Assembly: GCA_039989895.1 (NCBI GenBank)
Contig: JBDXGY010000004.1
Span: 147,587 to 211,586, forward strand
Length of the DNA: 64,000 nt
Direction of reading: 5' to 3'
Source: Hyphomicrobiales bacterium
GTDB taxonomy: Bacteria > Pseudomonadota > Alphaproteobacteria > Rhizobiales > JACESI01
Numbering within the stretch: position 1 is the first letter of the stretch; the number at the start of each line of letters is the position of its first letter. The notes below the pieces were generated by a model. It made no database searches and was not told the origin of the DNA. It saw only the letters and a program-made list of their open reading frames with translations. The position numbers were made by a program, and so were the translations under genes. Positions 9,128 to 17,429 of the stretch are shown piece after piece.

Positions 9128-9730
9128 ATGAAAATCATCCAAAGAAGATCACAATCGACACGATCAAAAACCACTTTAGGCCTTTTGCTGGCCGTGTCAT
9201 TGTCCCCATTGCTCTTGGGGCCAGTCACGGCGAACGATAAGATCGAGGATGACCCGGGCGGCGTCTTAAACCCTGAAGAAATGACATTGCAGCAGTCGCT
9301 AGCCCGTGCATCGCGCGGGGATGTCAATATGGTTATCTGCGCACAAGGCTATTTGATGACCAAAAAAGGCGACCATAAACAGGCACGCGAGCTGTTTGAG
9401 GCCTGCGCTAAAAAAGGCTGGACCGGCACAATGACGTGGATGTCCTATATGGATCAAAATGGTTTTGGTGCCGATGAAGATGCCAAGGCCTCAGCTGAAT
9501 GGGACCGCAAGGCAGCTCAGCTTGGTGATCCTATTGGTGAATTTAATTATGGCCTCAACCTTCTGCGCGGTTACGGCGTTAAGCAAGATGAGACGCTTGG
9601 AAAAACTTATGTTGATCGTGCCGCAAAGCGCGGCGTGAAGGCTGCTATAGAATTGCGCGAAGGCAATTATGATCCAGAAGTCGTGACGCCGGATGCCGAC
9701 AGTTGGAAGTTCAAAAAACGAGTATTTTAA
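9128..9730 (+). CDS. Secreted Sel1-like repeat protein
   Basis: A 200-residue protein with a signal peptide (VTAND cleavage region) and about three Sel1-type helical repeats: KQARELFEACAKKGW, AKASAEWDRKAAQLGDP and ETLGKTYVDRAAKRG. Such repeats mediate protein contacts. The frame extends upstream to a GTG at 9062 inside the preceding gene, but the ATG at 9128 gives a proper signal peptide and is chosen. It ends the plus-strand part of the PQQ accessory block; a scaffold or chaperone role is inference. Confidence 0.75.
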   Translation: MKIIQRRSQSTRSKTTLGLLLAVSLSPLLLGPVTANDKIEDDPGGVLNPEEMTLQQSLARASRGDVNMVICAQGYLMTKKGDHKQARELFEACAKKGWTGTMTWMSYMDQNGFGADEDAKASAEWDRKAAQLGDPIGEFNYGLNLLRGYGVKQDETLGKTYVDRAAKRGVKAAIELREGNYDPEVVTPDADSWKFKKRVF

Positions 9731-9743
9731 TCCAACGATCAGT

Positions 9744-9761
9744 TTAATGCGAATGCATTAA
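9744..9761. terminator. Short hairpin between convergent genes
   Basis: A seven-base-pair TTAATGC/GCATTAA stem with a GAAT loop sits where the Sel1 gene and the oppositely oriented cytidylyltransferase gene converge. There is no U-run, so it is only a weak terminator candidate. Confidence 0.3.
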
Positions 9762-11371
9762 TTTCCAATCGTCCCACCAACATCACTCAAGGCTTCAGGC
9801 GTATCAAGATCGAGGGCTGCCGCCTTCCCTATTTCCACCTCGGCAATCATCGCTTCGTTTTCACCGATCAAATGTCGGGCACCTGTATCTCCTTGAATTG
9901 ATTTCAACGCATCAAAAAACCGTCTAGACCACAAAACGGGATTACCGCGTTTGCCGTTCGATGTGGCAACAGCTGCGTAAATCGTCTCGTTTTGATCATA
10001 AGCATCAATCATCAAATTAAAAGCCTCACTCGTCACAAATGGCATATCACCAAGAGCGATGAGAGCTGCATCGGCTGTGCTATCCAAAGCGTCAATCCCC
10101 GCACGTAGCGATGTAGAAAGACCATCTGCAAAATCAGAGTTATGGACAAAGCGAACAGCACAGCCATCCAATGCCTTTTCAACTTCATCATGCATATGAC
10201 CGGTCACAACGACAATCTCATCGATACGGCTTGAGGTAAGATTTGAAACAACATGGCGCACCAGTGGTTGATCATCCAATTGTGCAAGCAGTTTATTCGG
10301 GCCGCCCATCCGTGTGGATCGCCCCGCTGCCAACACAATAGCGCTCACCTTTTGGCTTGTATCGTCCTCATCCACCAAAACATTCTCCCTTGGTTGAGGA
10401 CGCGAGGTGATTTCCATCAGCAATCCACCAACACCCATCCCCATAATATCATCACCAGTCACTGGAATATTTGCCAGCAACCGATTCAAAATCCAGTCAA
10501 AACCATTATGCGCAGGCGAACGAGCACACCCCGGCGCGCCCAACACTTGCACATCGTCTAACGCACCCAAGAACAAGAGATTTCCCGGGTCAACCGGCAT
10601 TCCAAATTGATGCAAAGTGCCACCCGCGCGCGCAAGACCCTGCGGTACAACATCATCACGGTCTACTGTTGCTGAGGCGCCAAACAGAATAATCAAATCA
10701 GGCTTTTCCGCCAGTGCCTTTTGTAATCCAGCCTCAACCGAGAGGGCATCATGCGCAACACGAATTTCACGAGTAAGCACTGATTTGCCAAGCTTCAACC
10801 GCTCCTCAAGAACACGGGCCGTCTTATCCATAGTGGAAGGCTTAAGTATCTCCAACACCGTGGATACCAGCACGACACGCTTTGGCACAAAGGGGTGAAG
10901 CACCACCATCTCGCCTAGAGCTTCCGCTTTTGTCACGGCTTGTTTTGGCGCAGCAAAAGGAATGATTTTTACCGTTGCCACCATGCGGTTCTCTTCAACA
11001 ACCGAATAATTGGGCAGGCTTGCAAAGGTGATAGATGGATCGAGTTGATTGAGTGCATTCACCTTCGGTATATCCGCTATCATCACTCCGCTCTTACGCG
11101 CAAATAAATTGACCCTGCCTGTAAAGGGTGGTTCCACACGAAGGCCAGTGCCCGCAACCGTCTTCCCGATCAGTTTTGCTGCCTCAGCCTCATGCACATC
11201 ATCTGCACTCAATTGCGCCACAACAACGCGCAAAATATTTTCAAGCCTTAGGATTTCAATATCTGAACGAGATAAAGGACGGCCCTTTTTAAAACGAAAG
11301 GTTTTACCTTTTAGAGAATGAGCAAGAATGCAACCTTCAGCCTTCGTCGTTTCAATCTCACCAAATATCAC
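9758..11371 (-). CDS. Molybdopterin-binding domain plus MocA-like cytidylyltransferase fusion
   Basis: A 537-residue two-domain protein. Residues 1 to about 335 resemble the MoeA/MogA molybdopterin-binding region. From about residue 343 a nucleotidyltransferase domain begins with AIVLAAGRSTRMGGPNKL, the NTP-binding loop of MobA/MocA enzymes. MocA attaches CMP to the molybdenum cofactor for the xanthine-oxidase family. The start overlaps the end of the XdhC gene by four bases (ATGA), and the whole minus-strand run coxD-coxE-xdhC-xdhC-this gene is tightly packed. Its job is therefore making the cytosine-dinucleotide cofactor for a molybdenum hydroxylase not encoded here. Confidence 0.85.
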   Translation of the reverse strand: MIFGEIETTKAEGCILAHSLKGKTFRFKKGRPLSRSDIEILRLENILRVVVAQLSADDVHEAEAAKLIGKTVAGTGLRVEPPFTGRVNLFARKSGVMIADIPKVNALNQLDPSITFASLPNYSVVEENRMVATVKIIPFAAPKQAVTKAEALGEMVVLHPFVPKRVVLVSTVLEILKPSTMDKTARVLEERLKLGKSVLTREIRVAHDALSVEAGLQKALAEKPDLIILFGASATVDRDDVVPQGLARAGGTLHQFGMPVDPGNLLFLGALDDVQVLGAPGCARSPAHNGFDWILNRLLANIPVTGDDIMGMGVGGLLMEITSRPQPRENVLVDEDDTSQKVSAIVLAAGRSTRMGGPNKLLAQLDDQPLVRHVVSNLTSSRIDEIVVVTGHMHDEVEKALDGCAVRFVHNSDFADGLSTSLRAGIDALDSTADAALIALGDMPFVTSEAFNLMIDAYDQNETIYAAVATSNGKRGNPVLWSRRFFDALKSIQGDTGARHLIGENEAMIAEVEIGKAAALDLDTPEALSDVGGTIGN

Positions 11372-12057
11372 GCCTTACCTCGTAAGTTAGCAATCACACT
11401 GCCCAGAACGGCAACCGCAATTTCTGCAGGACTGGTTGCCCCGATATCAAGACCAATCGGCGCGTCGATACGGGCCAACTGATCATCACTCACGCCGCTT
11501 GATCGCAGCCGAGCAATTCTCTTTTCATTGGTCTTGCGCCCGCCCAAAGCCCCCACATAAAAGCACCCAGCATGAAGAGCAGCTTCAAGCGGCACATCAT
11601 CGATTTTTGGATCATGAGTAAGAGCCGCGAGCGCCGTATAGGAATCCAGCGGCTGATCGTTTAAAATTTCGTCCGGCCATTCAGCATGAAGCGTTACATT
11701 GGGAAATCGCTCTGGACTTGCAAAGGCCGTGCGCGGATCAATCACGCTCACATCAAACCCTGCGGCCTGCGCCAATCCTACCATATGCTGCGAAATATGA
11801 ACTGCGCCAATAATAACCAGCCGTGGTGGCGGCAGATAAACGGCAAGAAAAACCTCGCCCACTGATCCCGATTTACCAGACAAAAAACGAGCATTCAATT
11901 CATCATTCAATGGCTCATCATCAGAAATCTCGCCGCGTACAAAAAGCCGTTGTCGTCCCTTACCCGATTGCGAGCCATCCGTCATATCGGTCGCAACAAT
12001 CACAGCAATGCGCTTTGAGCGCATTTCATTCAATCGAGAAAGAAGTTCAAGCTCCAT
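11368..12057 (-). CDS. XdhC family, C-terminal Rossmann-like part (separate gene)
   Basis: A 229-residue protein equal to the C-terminal half of XdhC/CoxI proteins: a region with FLAVYLPPPRLVIIGAVHISQ, then the conserved YVGALGGRKTNEKRIARL and IGLDIGATSPAEIAVAV motifs. XdhC binds molybdenum cofactor and delivers it to xanthine dehydrogenase-type enzymes. The N-terminal half is encoded by the gene directly upstream, one base away. The two together cover one normal XdhC, so this is a split arrangement rather than a frameshift: each half has its own start and stop. Confidence 0.85.
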   Translation of the reverse strand: MELELLSRLNEMRSKRIAVIVATDMTDGSQSGKGRQRLFVRGEISDDEPLNDELNARFLSGKSGSVGEVFLAVYLPPPRLVIIGAVHISQHMVGLAQAAGFDVSVIDPRTAFASPERFPNVTLHAEWPDEILNDQPLDSYTALAALTHDPKIDDVPLEAALHAGCFYVGALGGRKTNEKRIARLRSSGVSDDQLARIDAPIGLDIGATSPAEIAVAVLGSVIANLRGKA

Positions 12058-12058
12058 C

Positions 12059-12388
12059 TTATGTCACCCGCTCAAGATAGACGGCAATTTCACCACCACA
12101 AGAAAGCCCAACCTCCCAAGCGGTTTCATCTGCAACACCAAACGACAAAGTGCGAGCTTGACCATCGGCAATCACATCCATCGCCTCAGTGATCACTGAC
12201 CCTTCAACACATCCGCCAGATACAGAGCCTTCAAAATTGCCATCGCCGTCAATCACCAAATGTGCCCCAACCGGACGCGGTGCAGAGCCCCATGTTTTGA
12301 TCACGGTCGCAAGCGCCAGCGCACGCCCATCCCGCTTCCATTGCTCAGCAATTGTTAGAACATCAAGCCTGTCTTTGCTCTGCATCAT
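12059..12388 (-). CDS. XdhC family, N-terminal part (separate gene)
   Basis: A 109-residue protein with the XdhC N-terminal signature: ATVIKTWGSAPRPVGAHLVI and GSVSGGCVEGSVITEA. It contains the conserved CVE cysteine, plus a later SCGGEIAVYLE. It works with the following 229-residue gene in molybdenum cofactor insertion. AGGAGA precedes two consecutive ATG codons (12388 and 12385); spacing slightly favours the second. Six bases separate it from coxE. Confidence 0.85.
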   Translation of the reverse strand: MMQSKDRLDVLTIAEQWKRDGRALALATVIKTWGSAPRPVGAHLVIDGDGNFEGSVSGGCVEGSVITEAMDVIADGQARTLSFGVADETAWEVGLSCGGEIAVYLERVT

Positions 12389-12394
12389 CTTCTC

Positions 12395-13597
12395 CTATGC
12401 CGCCAGCCATGCCTTGGGATCATGGCGTGTCATGCGTGGCTCTGACAAGGCAGAACACAAATCAGCCATCGCATCAATGCTATGGATCGCCCGAAAGTCA
12501 TCAACATGGTTCAACATCGCCCGAATGCCCTGCGCGCGAGCCTCAAAACGATCATAGCGTAACAACGGGTTAAGCCACAAAAGATGACGGCAAGAGCGAT
12601 GCAAGCGGTCCATCTCATGGGACAATTCATCCACACCATCACGCTCCAACCCATCGGTTATCATAAGCACAATCGCCCCTTGCCCCAAAACGCGGCGTGA
12701 CCAATCGCGATTAAAGCTGCGCAAAGTAGAGGCAATCCGCGTTCCCCCCGACCAGTCGAGTACAGCATCGCTGACGCCATCAAGTGCCTCATCAGGGTCC
12801 TTCATCTTCAATTGGCGGGTCACATTGGTCAGTCTCGTGCCAAACAAAAACGTATGAACACGACGGTTTTTCTCTGCTAGAGCGTGCAGAAAATGCAAAA
12901 AGATACGCGAATATTGGCTCATTGATCCCGAGATATCACACAAGGCCACGATCGGCGGCGGCACATGTTTTGGCGCAACAAATTGCGGCAAAAGAAGATC
13001 TCCACCTGAACCCATAGATGTACGTAAGGTGGCGCTCATGTCCAGCTTGATTGTGTGATGGGAACGAGCAAACCGTCGTGTCTTGATATTATCCACCGGC
13101 AATTGAAGACCTGCAATCTGACGCTTTGCCTCGCTCAGTTCATCAACCGTCATTTGCGCAAAATCTTTTGTGCGCACAATATCCTTTTGCGACATCGTAA
13201 AGCGTGCATCAACCTCGATCTCCGGCACGATATCATCATCATGCTTCTCATCCGGCTGGTTGAAAAACGCATCTGACACCCGTGTCGCACCTGCTTTTGG
13301 TTTTTCCTTGTCTTTTTCTACGCCTTTGGTAACAGGCGACAAGATTTGCAGCATTTTTTCAATCAAATCGCGTTTGCGAAAGAACAAATGAAAAGCCTCA
13401 TGGAACACAGCTGAATGATCGCGGCGTTTGACAAAATTTGCATGTAATGTCCAATAAAGATCATCTCGCGAACCAAGCCCACCCACCTCAACAGCCTTAA
13501 CCGCCTCCACCACGGAAGAAGGCCCAACAGGCAAACCTGCGCGCCGAAGCGCACGGGCAAAATGCGCTATATTTTCAGGAAGAACGCCAGCCATCAA
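12395..13597 (-). CDS. coxE: CoxE-like von Willebrand factor A protein
   Basis: A 400-residue protein with a VWA domain in the C-terminal half. The metal-ion-dependent adhesion site begins DISGSMSQYSR, and the later strands are seen in FLFGTRLTNVTRQL and IVLMITDGLERDG. It belongs to the CoxE subfamily, which pairs with the MoxR-type ATPase CoxD to insert or remodel the active site of CO-dehydrogenase-type molybdenum hydroxylases. CoxD lies immediately upstream (three bases apart). Confidence 0.85.
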   Translation of the reverse strand: MMAGVLPENIAHFARALRRAGLPVGPSSVVEAVKAVEVGGLGSRDDLYWTLHANFVKRRDHSAVFHEAFHLFFRKRDLIEKMLQILSPVTKGVEKDKEKPKAGATRVSDAFFNQPDEKHDDDIVPEIEVDARFTMSQKDIVRTKDFAQMTVDELSEAKRQIAGLQLPVDNIKTRRFARSHHTIKLDMSATLRTSMGSGGDLLLPQFVAPKHVPPPIVALCDISGSMSQYSRIFLHFLHALAEKNRRVHTFLFGTRLTNVTRQLKMKDPDEALDGVSDAVLDWSGGTRIASTLRSFNRDWSRRVLGQGAIVLMITDGLERDGVDELSHEMDRLHRSCRHLLWLNPLLRYDRFEARAQGIRAMLNHVDDFRAIHSIDAMADLCSALSEPRMTRHDPKAWLAA

Positions 13598-13600
13598 GCC

Positions 13601-14515
13601 CTACCCGGCCTGTGCAAGATTGCGCGCTTCTTCGATCAGCCGCGCTGCTTCGCTACCTTGTATTTTCTGAATATCATCTTGATATTTTAGCAAGACACCC
13701 AGTGTATCGGATACCATTTCAGGGTCGAGTGCTGCTTGATCTAATTCAGACAAAGCGGTTGCCCAATCCAGCGTCTCTGCAACGCCCGGATTTTTGAAAA
13801 GCTCCGCATAACGCAAGCGCTGAACAAAGGCGACGATTTCAGCCGACAAGCGCTCTCCCGCACCGGATACCTTACGCTTGACGATATCAAGCTCATTTTC
13901 AGCCGTTGGATAATCCACCCAGTGATAGAGGCACCGCCGTTTCAAGGCATCATGAATTTCGCGGGTGCGGTTTGATGTGATGATGACGATCGGAGGCTCT
14001 ACCGCCTTAATGGTCCCTATTTCCGGCACACTAACCTGATTTTCCGCCAAGACCTCCAGCAAATAAGCCTCAAAGGCCTCATCAGCCCGATCCAGCTCGT
14101 CAATCAGCAAAATCGGTGCCTTTCCATTGATGGAACGCATGGCACTCAAGATAGGCCGCTCGATCAAAAATTCTTCGCTGTAAAGATTTTTCGCGAGGGC
14201 TTTTTTATCCGTATCACCCGTAGCTTCAGACAGGCGAATTTCCGTCATCTGCCGGGCATAATTCCACTCATAAACGGCGGAGGAAACATCAAGCCCTTCA
14301 TAGCACTGCAGACGGATCAGTGGGCGAGCCAACGCCTCAGCCAAGACCTTGGCCACCTCGGTTTTGCCAACACCCGCCTCGCCTTCAAGGAACAGAGGGC
14401 GTTGCAATTTCAACGCAAGATATAAAACGGTCGCAAGCGCACGCTCAGTCACATAATCAGCCCCTTTAAGAAGGGCCAATGTGTCATCAATAGATTGGGG
14501 TAGTTGTTTTGCCAT
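13601..14515 (-). CDS. coxD: CoxD-like MoxR-family AAA+ ATPase
   Basis: A 304-residue AAA+ ATPase. The Walker A motif GEAGVGKTEVAK lies near residue 46, Walker B is ILLIDELDRAD, and sensor 1 lies in VIITSNRTREIHDALKRRC, typical of MoxR proteins. In Oligotropha the CoxD ATPase is needed to complete the Cu-S-Mo centre of CO dehydrogenase; here the target enzyme is not visible. The frame extends 13 codons further upstream, but AAAGGCG just before the ATG at 14515 decides that start. First gene of the five-gene molybdenum maturation operon. Confidence 0.88.
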   Translation of the reverse strand: MAKQLPQSIDDTLALLKGADYVTERALATVLYLALKLQRPLFLEGEAGVGKTEVAKVLAEALARPLIRLQCYEGLDVSSAVYEWNYARQMTEIRLSEATGDTDKKALAKNLYSEEFLIERPILSAMRSINGKAPILLIDELDRADEAFEAYLLEVLAENQVSVPEIGTIKAVEPPIVIITSNRTREIHDALKRRCLYHWVDYPTAENELDIVKRKVSGAGERLSAEIVAFVQRLRYAELFKNPGVAETLDWATALSELDQAALDPEMVSDTLGVLLKYQDDIQKIQGSEAARLIEEARNLAQAG

Positions 14516-14582
14516 GAAACGCCTTTTGATTGTGTTCAAGCCAATATTCCACATGAAGCGATTATAGGCCTAAGAATAAAAA

Positions 14583-14606
14583 AAGCACGCTTTCGAAAAA
14601 GCGTGC
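14583..14606 (-). terminator. Rho-independent terminator after the PQQ dehydrogenase gene
   Basis: On the minus strand a nine-base-pair GCACGCTTT/AAAGCGTGC stem with a four-base TCGA-type loop is followed by a run of seven U. It lies 27 bases after the stop of the PQQ dehydrogenase gene and separates it from coxD. Confidence 0.85.
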
Positions 14607-14632
14607 CTTCATATTAATATAAGATCGTTCTC

Positions 14633-16399
14633 TTAGTTCGCTTGAGCCAACTGTTTTGGCAACTTAAAGGTCCAAAGTGTACCGCCTTGATTAAGGTAGC
14701 TGACGATCTTGGCAACCTCGCCGCCCCATAGCGGAACCGCCCCGCCCCAACCTGAGATAACAGAGACAAATTGTTCACCATCTTGTTCCCATGTAATAGG
14801 CTGTCCGACGATGCCAGAACCTGTTTGGAATGACCAAAGCTGTTCGCCTGTTTCATCATCAAATGCGATGAACTCACCTTCTGGTGTACCAGTGAACACA
14901 AGGCCACCAGCAGTGGTCATCACGCCAGCCCAAAGTGGTGCTTTGTTTTTGTATTCCCACTTAACGTCACCCGTATCTGGATCAATCGCTTTCAGGCTAC
15001 CAATATGGTCTTCATAGTTTGGCTTGATCGTAAAACCAGACCCCAGATAAGCCGCACCCTTTTTGTAGGTAACAGGCTCATTCCAAATATCCATGCCCCA
15101 TTCATTAGATGGCACATAGAAATTGCCGGTATTTTGGCTGAATGACATTGGCTGCCAATTCTTACCGCCAAGGAAAGAGGGAGAAGAAAAAATTGTTTTC
15201 CCTTTTTTACCGTCAGCTGCATCCGCCGGATTGCCCGGGCGGTTTTCTTCATTGAAGAGCGGACGACCATTCTCATCGAGGCCTTTTGCCCATGTAATAT
15301 CTTTCACGAAAGGCGCCCCTCGTACGAACTTACCGTCTTCGCGGTTCAACACATAGAAGAAGCCGTTACGATCTGCTGTTGCAAAACGTTTGTTACCTGT
15401 ACGGTCTGTATAGGCCACCACCTCGTTCACGCCGTCATAATCCCAACCTTCGCGCGGTGTGGTTTGGAAATGCCATTTGATTTCACCGGTTTTAGGATCA
15501 ATCCCAATACGCGATGCTGCATAAAGGTTATCTCCTGAATTATCGTCTTTCGGCGTGCCTGCATCCCTCAAGTGACTGTTCCATGGCGCAGGATTACCAG
15601 CACCAAAGACCAATGTATCGGTATCAATGTCATAGGAACCACCAAGCCAAGTAGCACCACCGCCAGTTTTCCAAAGATCGCCAGGCCATGTAGCGTTGAG
15701 TGTGCCGGTTGTGGTGGAAGGCTTGCCGTTTAAGGTGCCTACGTGACCTTCTATCACAGGACGTGACCATACAAGATCACCCGTGTCAGCATTGCGGGCC
15801 TGAACTTCTCCGACAACACCAAATTCGCCACCTGAGTTACCCGTAACAACCAGACCATTAACAATCAAAGGCGCGGCGGTATAAGAATATCCTGCTTTGT
15901 AGTCGGCAATTTTCTTGCGCCATACCACATCACCTGTTTTCAGATTTAGCGCAACAATACGTGCGTCCAGTGTGCCAAAGAATATTTTATCTCCATAAAT
16001 GGCGCCACCACGATTAACAACGTCACAACAAGGTAAAATACCCTCTGGAAGCCGGGCATCATATTGCCAGAGTTCCTTGCCTGTTTTTACATCAATCGCA
16101 TACATGCGAGAATAAGAACCGGTGATATACATCACGCCATCATAAATCAGGGGTTGTGTTTCTTGACCACGTTGTTTCTCGCCGCCAAGCGAAAATGCCC
16201 AAGCAGGGGTTAGGTTCTTCACATTGCTTTTGTTGAGTGTTTTGAGAGGGCTATAACGTTGTAGGTGGCGGCCCATGCCGTTGGTTACAATTTGTTTTGT
16301 ATTGACCTGATCATTTTGCAAATCAGTTTCCGTCACATCAGCATTGGCAACACTAATCGCCATGGCAAAAGCAGTTGTTGTTAAAAATAATTTTTTCAT
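14633..16399 (-). CDS. PQQ-dependent alcohol dehydrogenase, lanthanide-type (DYD motif)
   Basis: Periplasmic quinoprotein of 588 residues with a signal peptide (SVANAD), eight-bladed PQQ propeller repeats and the vicinal disulfide Cys124-Cys125 ([11 protein letters not shown]). Likely metal ligands are Glu192 and Asn269. The catalytic Asp320 lies in WDYDGVNE, and the residue two places on is Asp322. This Asp-Tyr-Asp pattern marks XoxF and ExaF/PedH enzymes that use a lanthanide; calcium enzymes have Ala or Ser there. The stretch before it (TTPREGWD) differs from the PHDEWD of methanol dehydrogenases, so I favour an ExaF/PedH-like enzyme for ethanol or larger alcohols. Start chosen at ATG 16399, behind GGGAGGA. 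Confidence 0.9.
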   Translation of the reverse strand: MKKLFLTTTAFAMAISVANADVTETDLQNDQVNTKQIVTNGMGRHLQRYSPLKTLNKSNVKNLTPAWAFSLGGEKQRGQETQPLIYDGVMYITGSYSRMYAIDVKTGKELWQYDARLPEGILPCCDVVNRGGAIYGDKIFFGTLDARIVALNLKTGDVVWRKKIADYKAGYSYTAAPLIVNGLVVTGNSGGEFGVVGEVQARNADTGDLVWSRPVIEGHVGTLNGKPSTTTGTLNATWPGDLWKTGGGATWLGGSYDIDTDTLVFGAGNPAPWNSHLRDAGTPKDDNSGDNLYAASRIGIDPKTGEIKWHFQTTPREGWDYDGVNEVVAYTDRTGNKRFATADRNGFFYVLNREDGKFVRGAPFVKDITWAKGLDENGRPLFNEENRPGNPADAADGKKGKTIFSSPSFLGGKNWQPMSFSQNTGNFYVPSNEWGMDIWNEPVTYKKGAAYLGSGFTIKPNYEDHIGSLKAIDPDTGDVKWEYKNKAPLWAGVMTTAGGLVFTGTPEGEFIAFDDETGEQLWSFQTGSGIVGQPITWEQDGEQFVSVISGWGGAVPLWGGEVAKIVSYLNQGGTLWTFKLPKQLAQAN

Positions 16400-16535
16400 T
16401 AAATCCTCCCAGATTAAAATCAAACTAATACAAATGATAACTCATTTGGAACATTTGTGAACCCATTTCCACGCATATAATTCTATAAATTACTAATTAG
16501 ACCCATTGTGATGGATTGAAGAGAACCATATAAAA

Positions 16536-17429
16536 TTACAGCGTAACAACATCACCAACGTTATTTATAAGGGTCACAGAATTAACCCCATCAGCACGCG
16601 TCGCGATCTCTCGTATTTTGGAAAGAGGCGCATGGCAAAATGCCGTTGACAAAGCGTCTGCTGTGGTTGCCGTTTTCGCCTCAACACTGACCGTCGACCA
16701 CAAAGGGGCACTCCGCTTGTGGGGATGGAGAATATGTGACTGACTGTCTGTCAAACGCATCGCTGCCGGACTTGATGTTGCGATAGCGTTATTATGCAAT
16801 GTTCTATGACCAATGGTGCCAAATACCGGATCAGCAATGCCGAGTTTCCAAGGACCACCTATAGCGCTGTATTCGCCCATATTGATGAGTGTTTTTACAA
16901 CCCCTGCCGCCACCATCTTTTGCTGAATTAAATCGGTCGCAAAGCCTTGAGCAATTCCATTGAAGGTTAAAGCTTGGCTCGCACCAAGCGTGATATGGTT
17001 CCCCTCGCGTGTGACCTTATTCCAGCCGACAAACTTGCTAAGCGCATGGCCTGAACGCCCCTCGAAAAGCGCCTTCCATAATGGTTGAATGCTCGGGTCA
17101 AACAATCCATCAGTTTGCTCAAAAGCAACATTAATCGCATCTAATAAATCGTGGAAACGACTATCCGGTTCATTCAAAAACCCATCACGGTTCAACCGTG
17201 ACAAAGATGAAGTGTCCTCATAAAGACTGAAGAGCTTTGTGACATCACGCAAAACAATTTGCGTCTGCTTGACAACCTCATTGAAAACACCTTCATCACC
17301 ATGCAGGGTAATTTCGCACTCCGCGCCCAGCGCACGACCGCGCCAGCGATGTGTCTTAGCAACTGCGGCAGAAGGTAGAACTGACGCCACACCTGCGATC
17401 ATCAAAAATCTGCGTCTGGAAAGTGTCAT
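16536..17429 (-). CDS. apbE: ApbE-type FAD:protein FMN transferase
   Basis: A 297-residue exported protein with a twin-arginine-like start (SRRRFLMIAG). Family motifs include NGIAQGFATDLI (FAD site) and TATTADALSTAFCHAP, the metal-binding Asp/Thr region. ApbE covalently attaches FMN to a Thr in its targets. The start codon overlaps the stop of the NosR-like gene by four bases (ATGA), and that protein carries a flavinylation-like site, so it is almost certainly the substrate. Confidence 0.9.
   Translation of the reverse strand: MTLSRRRFLMIAGVASVLPSAAVAKTHRWRGRALGAECEITLHGDEGVFNEVVKQTQIVLRDVTKLFSLYEDTSSLSRLNRDGFLNEPDSRFHDLLDAINVAFEQTDGLFDPSIQPLWKALFEGRSGHALSKFVGWNKVTREGNHITLGASQALTFNGIAQGFATDLIQQKMVAAGVVKTLINMGEYSAIGGPWKLGIADPVFGTIGHRTLHNNAIATSSPAAMRLTDSQSHILHPHKRSAPLWSTVSVEAKTATTADALSTAFCHAPLSKIREIATRADGVNSVTLINNVGDVVTL

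Noticed and set aside
14633-16399. Calcium-type methanol dehydrogenase MxaF
   Set aside because: The active site reads WDYDG rather than the DYA pattern of MxaF, and no mxaI-type small subunit is nearby.
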